NCBI GenBank assembly: GCA_945874095.1
Contig: CAMCFM010000200.1
Location: 1-7,487, forward strand
Direction of reading: 5' to 3'
Length of the DNA stretch: 7,487 nt
Source: Candidatus Kuenenia stuttgartensis
GTDB lineage: Bacteria; Planctomycetota; Planctomycetia; Isosphaerales; Isosphaeraceae
The position numbers were made by a program, and so were the translations under genes. Of this stretch, positions 6,636 to 7,487 are shown one piece after another (position 1 is the stretch's first letter; every line of letters begins with the position of its first letter). Under the pieces are notes generated by a model. The model had not been told where the DNA came from. It ran no database searches and saw only the letters and a list, made by a program, of their open reading frames with translations.

Positions 6636-6663
6636 AATATATTTTATCGGACGACAGACTCAA
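6636..6663 (-). promoter_or_regulatory. Candidate sigma70-type promoter of ileS-purN
   Basis: On the minus strand, TTGAGT (6663-6658) and TATATT (6641-6636) are spaced by 16 bases and match four and five of six consensus bases. The -35 box overlaps the last codons and stop of the upstream phosphorylase gene. Transcription would start near 6629, about 33 bases before the ileS ATG. The surrounding AT-rich stretch stands out from its neighbourhood. Readthrough from the phosphorylase gene is also possible. Confidence 0.45.
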
Positions 6664-7487
6664 TCAAGCTGCGGCTTGAGAGTCTTCAGAATTTCCATGA
6701 CAAGCTGTTTAAGCTTGGCTTCAGCAGCATTTGCGACTGCGATGATCTCATCAATGGAGACTGGCGACAAGGCTTCCGGAAAGCACATGTCGGTGACGAT
6801 CGAGAAACCCATCACCTTCATTCCCTGATGCACGGCCACCATGACTTCAGGGATGGTGGACATGCCGATCACGTCGGAGCCAATCGTCCGCAGATAACGG
6901 TATTCTGCTCTTGTTTCGAGGTTCGGGCCGACCATCGCGGCGTAAACTCCACGCTGAAGGGGCATTCCCAATTTCAGACCTGTGGCGATGGCAAGATCCT
7001 GAAGCTCTTTTGTGTAAGGCTCGCTCATGTCCGGGAATCGGGGCCCGAGTCGTTCGTCATTGGGCCCTACTAAAGGATTTACGCCCATGAGGTTGATATG
7101 GTCGTCGATCACCATGATATCGCCCTTGCGATAAATTGGATTGAGACCACCACAGGCGTTCGATACGAACAGGTGTGTGCAGCCGAGGGCTTTTAAAACC
7201 CGTACAGGAAAGGTGATATCGTGTGCTGTATAGCCTTCGTAAAGGTGAAATCGGCCTTCCATTGCAGCGACAGGAACACCTGCAAGATGGCCGATGACTA
7301 GCTGCCCTTTGTGACCAGGTGCGGTGGAAACAGGGAACCCTGGGAGGTCCTGATAAGGCAGAGCGGCTCCAACGGGATCGGTCACAATGTCGTGTGCCAA
7401 TGCGCCCAGGCCAGTCCCAAGAATGATCCCGACTTTGGGGATGATTCCACAGCGTTCACGGATGAAATCGGCGGACTTTTGAATCTC
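6660..7487 (-). CDS. Purine nucleoside phosphorylase, trimeric type (5' end outside the window)
   Basis: The enzyme splits purine nucleosides with phosphate into free base and ribose 1-phosphate (purine salvage, cytoplasm). The frame stays open to the window edge, giving 275 visible residues; only a few N-terminal residues should be missing. The TTG at 7400 is an internal Leu: upstream of it the frame encodes GIILGTGLGA, the phosphate-binding turn of the family (visible residues 20-29). Other family segments are EGRFHLYEGY (77-86), NACGGLNP, DHINL, the purine-contacting Glu191 in LETRAE, and GMSTIPEV. These align with human PNP without gaps from Glu201 to position 243. At that position the usual Asn is Asp233 (SIVTDMCFP), which may alter base choice. 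The gene ends with TGA 63 bases before ileS, in the same direction. A methylthioadenosine phosphorylase-like role is an alternative, but the rest of the sequence is closer to PNP. Confidence 0.92.
   Translation of the reverse strand, partial: EIQKSADFIRERCGIIPKVGIILGTGLGALAHDIVTDPVGAALPYQDLPGFPVSTAPGHKGQLVIGHLAGVPVAAMEGRFHLYEGYTAHDITFPVRVLKALGCTHLFVSNACGGLNPIYRKGDIMVIDDHINLMGVNPLVGPNDERLGPRFPDMSEPYTKELQDLAIATGLKLGMPLQRGVYAAMVGPNLETRAEYRYLRTIGSDVIGMSTIPEVMVAVHQGMKVMGFSIVTDMCFPEALSPVSIDEIIAVANAAEAKLKQLVMEILKTLKPQLD

Noticed and set aside
6596..6660. T-box or amino-acid-responsive leader before ileS
   Set aside because: Only 63 bases separate the genes and no T-box sequence or terminator/antiterminator pair is present.
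7398..7400. TTG at 7400 as the start of the phosphorylase
   Set aside because: The frame continues to the window edge and the missing part contains the GIILGTGLG phosphate-binding turn, so the true start is upstream.
1..7487. Search for CRISPR arrays, insertion sequences, tRNA genes, att sites or defence genes
   Set aside because: No spaced repeats, transposase-like frames, tRNA cloverleaf or defence-type domains were seen; the gene content is metabolic and housekeeping.

Overview
The window is ordinary, dense bacterial chromosome with moderate GC (a little over half by eye). It holds five complete genes, one gene cut by the right edge and one fragment cut by the left edge. The protein style (a CrtI/CrtISO-like oxidoreductase, a BshB1-type deacetylase, and PurN with a longer active-site loop) would fit a Planctomycete such as the Planctopirus/Gimesia group. 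That is an inference from general resemblance and is not proven by any marker here. I see no mobile element, CRISPR array, tRNA, rRNA or direct-repeat array.

Left part (1-720). The tail of an unidentified plus-strand gene ends at 142. It converges on a small minus-strand Rieske [2Fe-2S] ferredoxin gene (521-213). A strong hairpin lies between the two stop codons. Upstream of the Rieske gene there is a divergent region of about 200 bases. It contains a candidate minus-strand promoter and a terminator-shaped hairpin plus T-run that points along the plus strand.

Middle part (721-3012). Two plus-strand genes lie 9 bases apart: a CrtI/CrtISO/retinol-saturase-type FAD oxidoreductase that starts at TTG, and a zinc-dependent LmbE/PIG-L deacetylase that looks like BshB1 of bacillithiol synthesis. 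They are probably co-transcribed. They converge on the next block with only 24 bases between stop codons.

Right part (3037-7487). Three minus-strand housekeeping genes follow in transcription order: a trimeric-type purine nucleoside phosphorylase (5' end beyond the window), isoleucyl-tRNA synthetase (ileS) and GAR transformylase (purN). ileS and purN overlap by one base (TAATG). A sigma70-like promoter overlapping the end of the phosphorylase gene may drive ileS-purN on its own. The block links purine salvage, purine synthesis and translation.

I did not find a convincing new multi-gene system. The points most worth checking are the Asn-to-Asp change at the base-recognition position of the phosphorylase, the variant PurN loops, the possible thiol/redox pairing around bshB1, and the unexplained plus-strand terminator opposite the Rieske leader.
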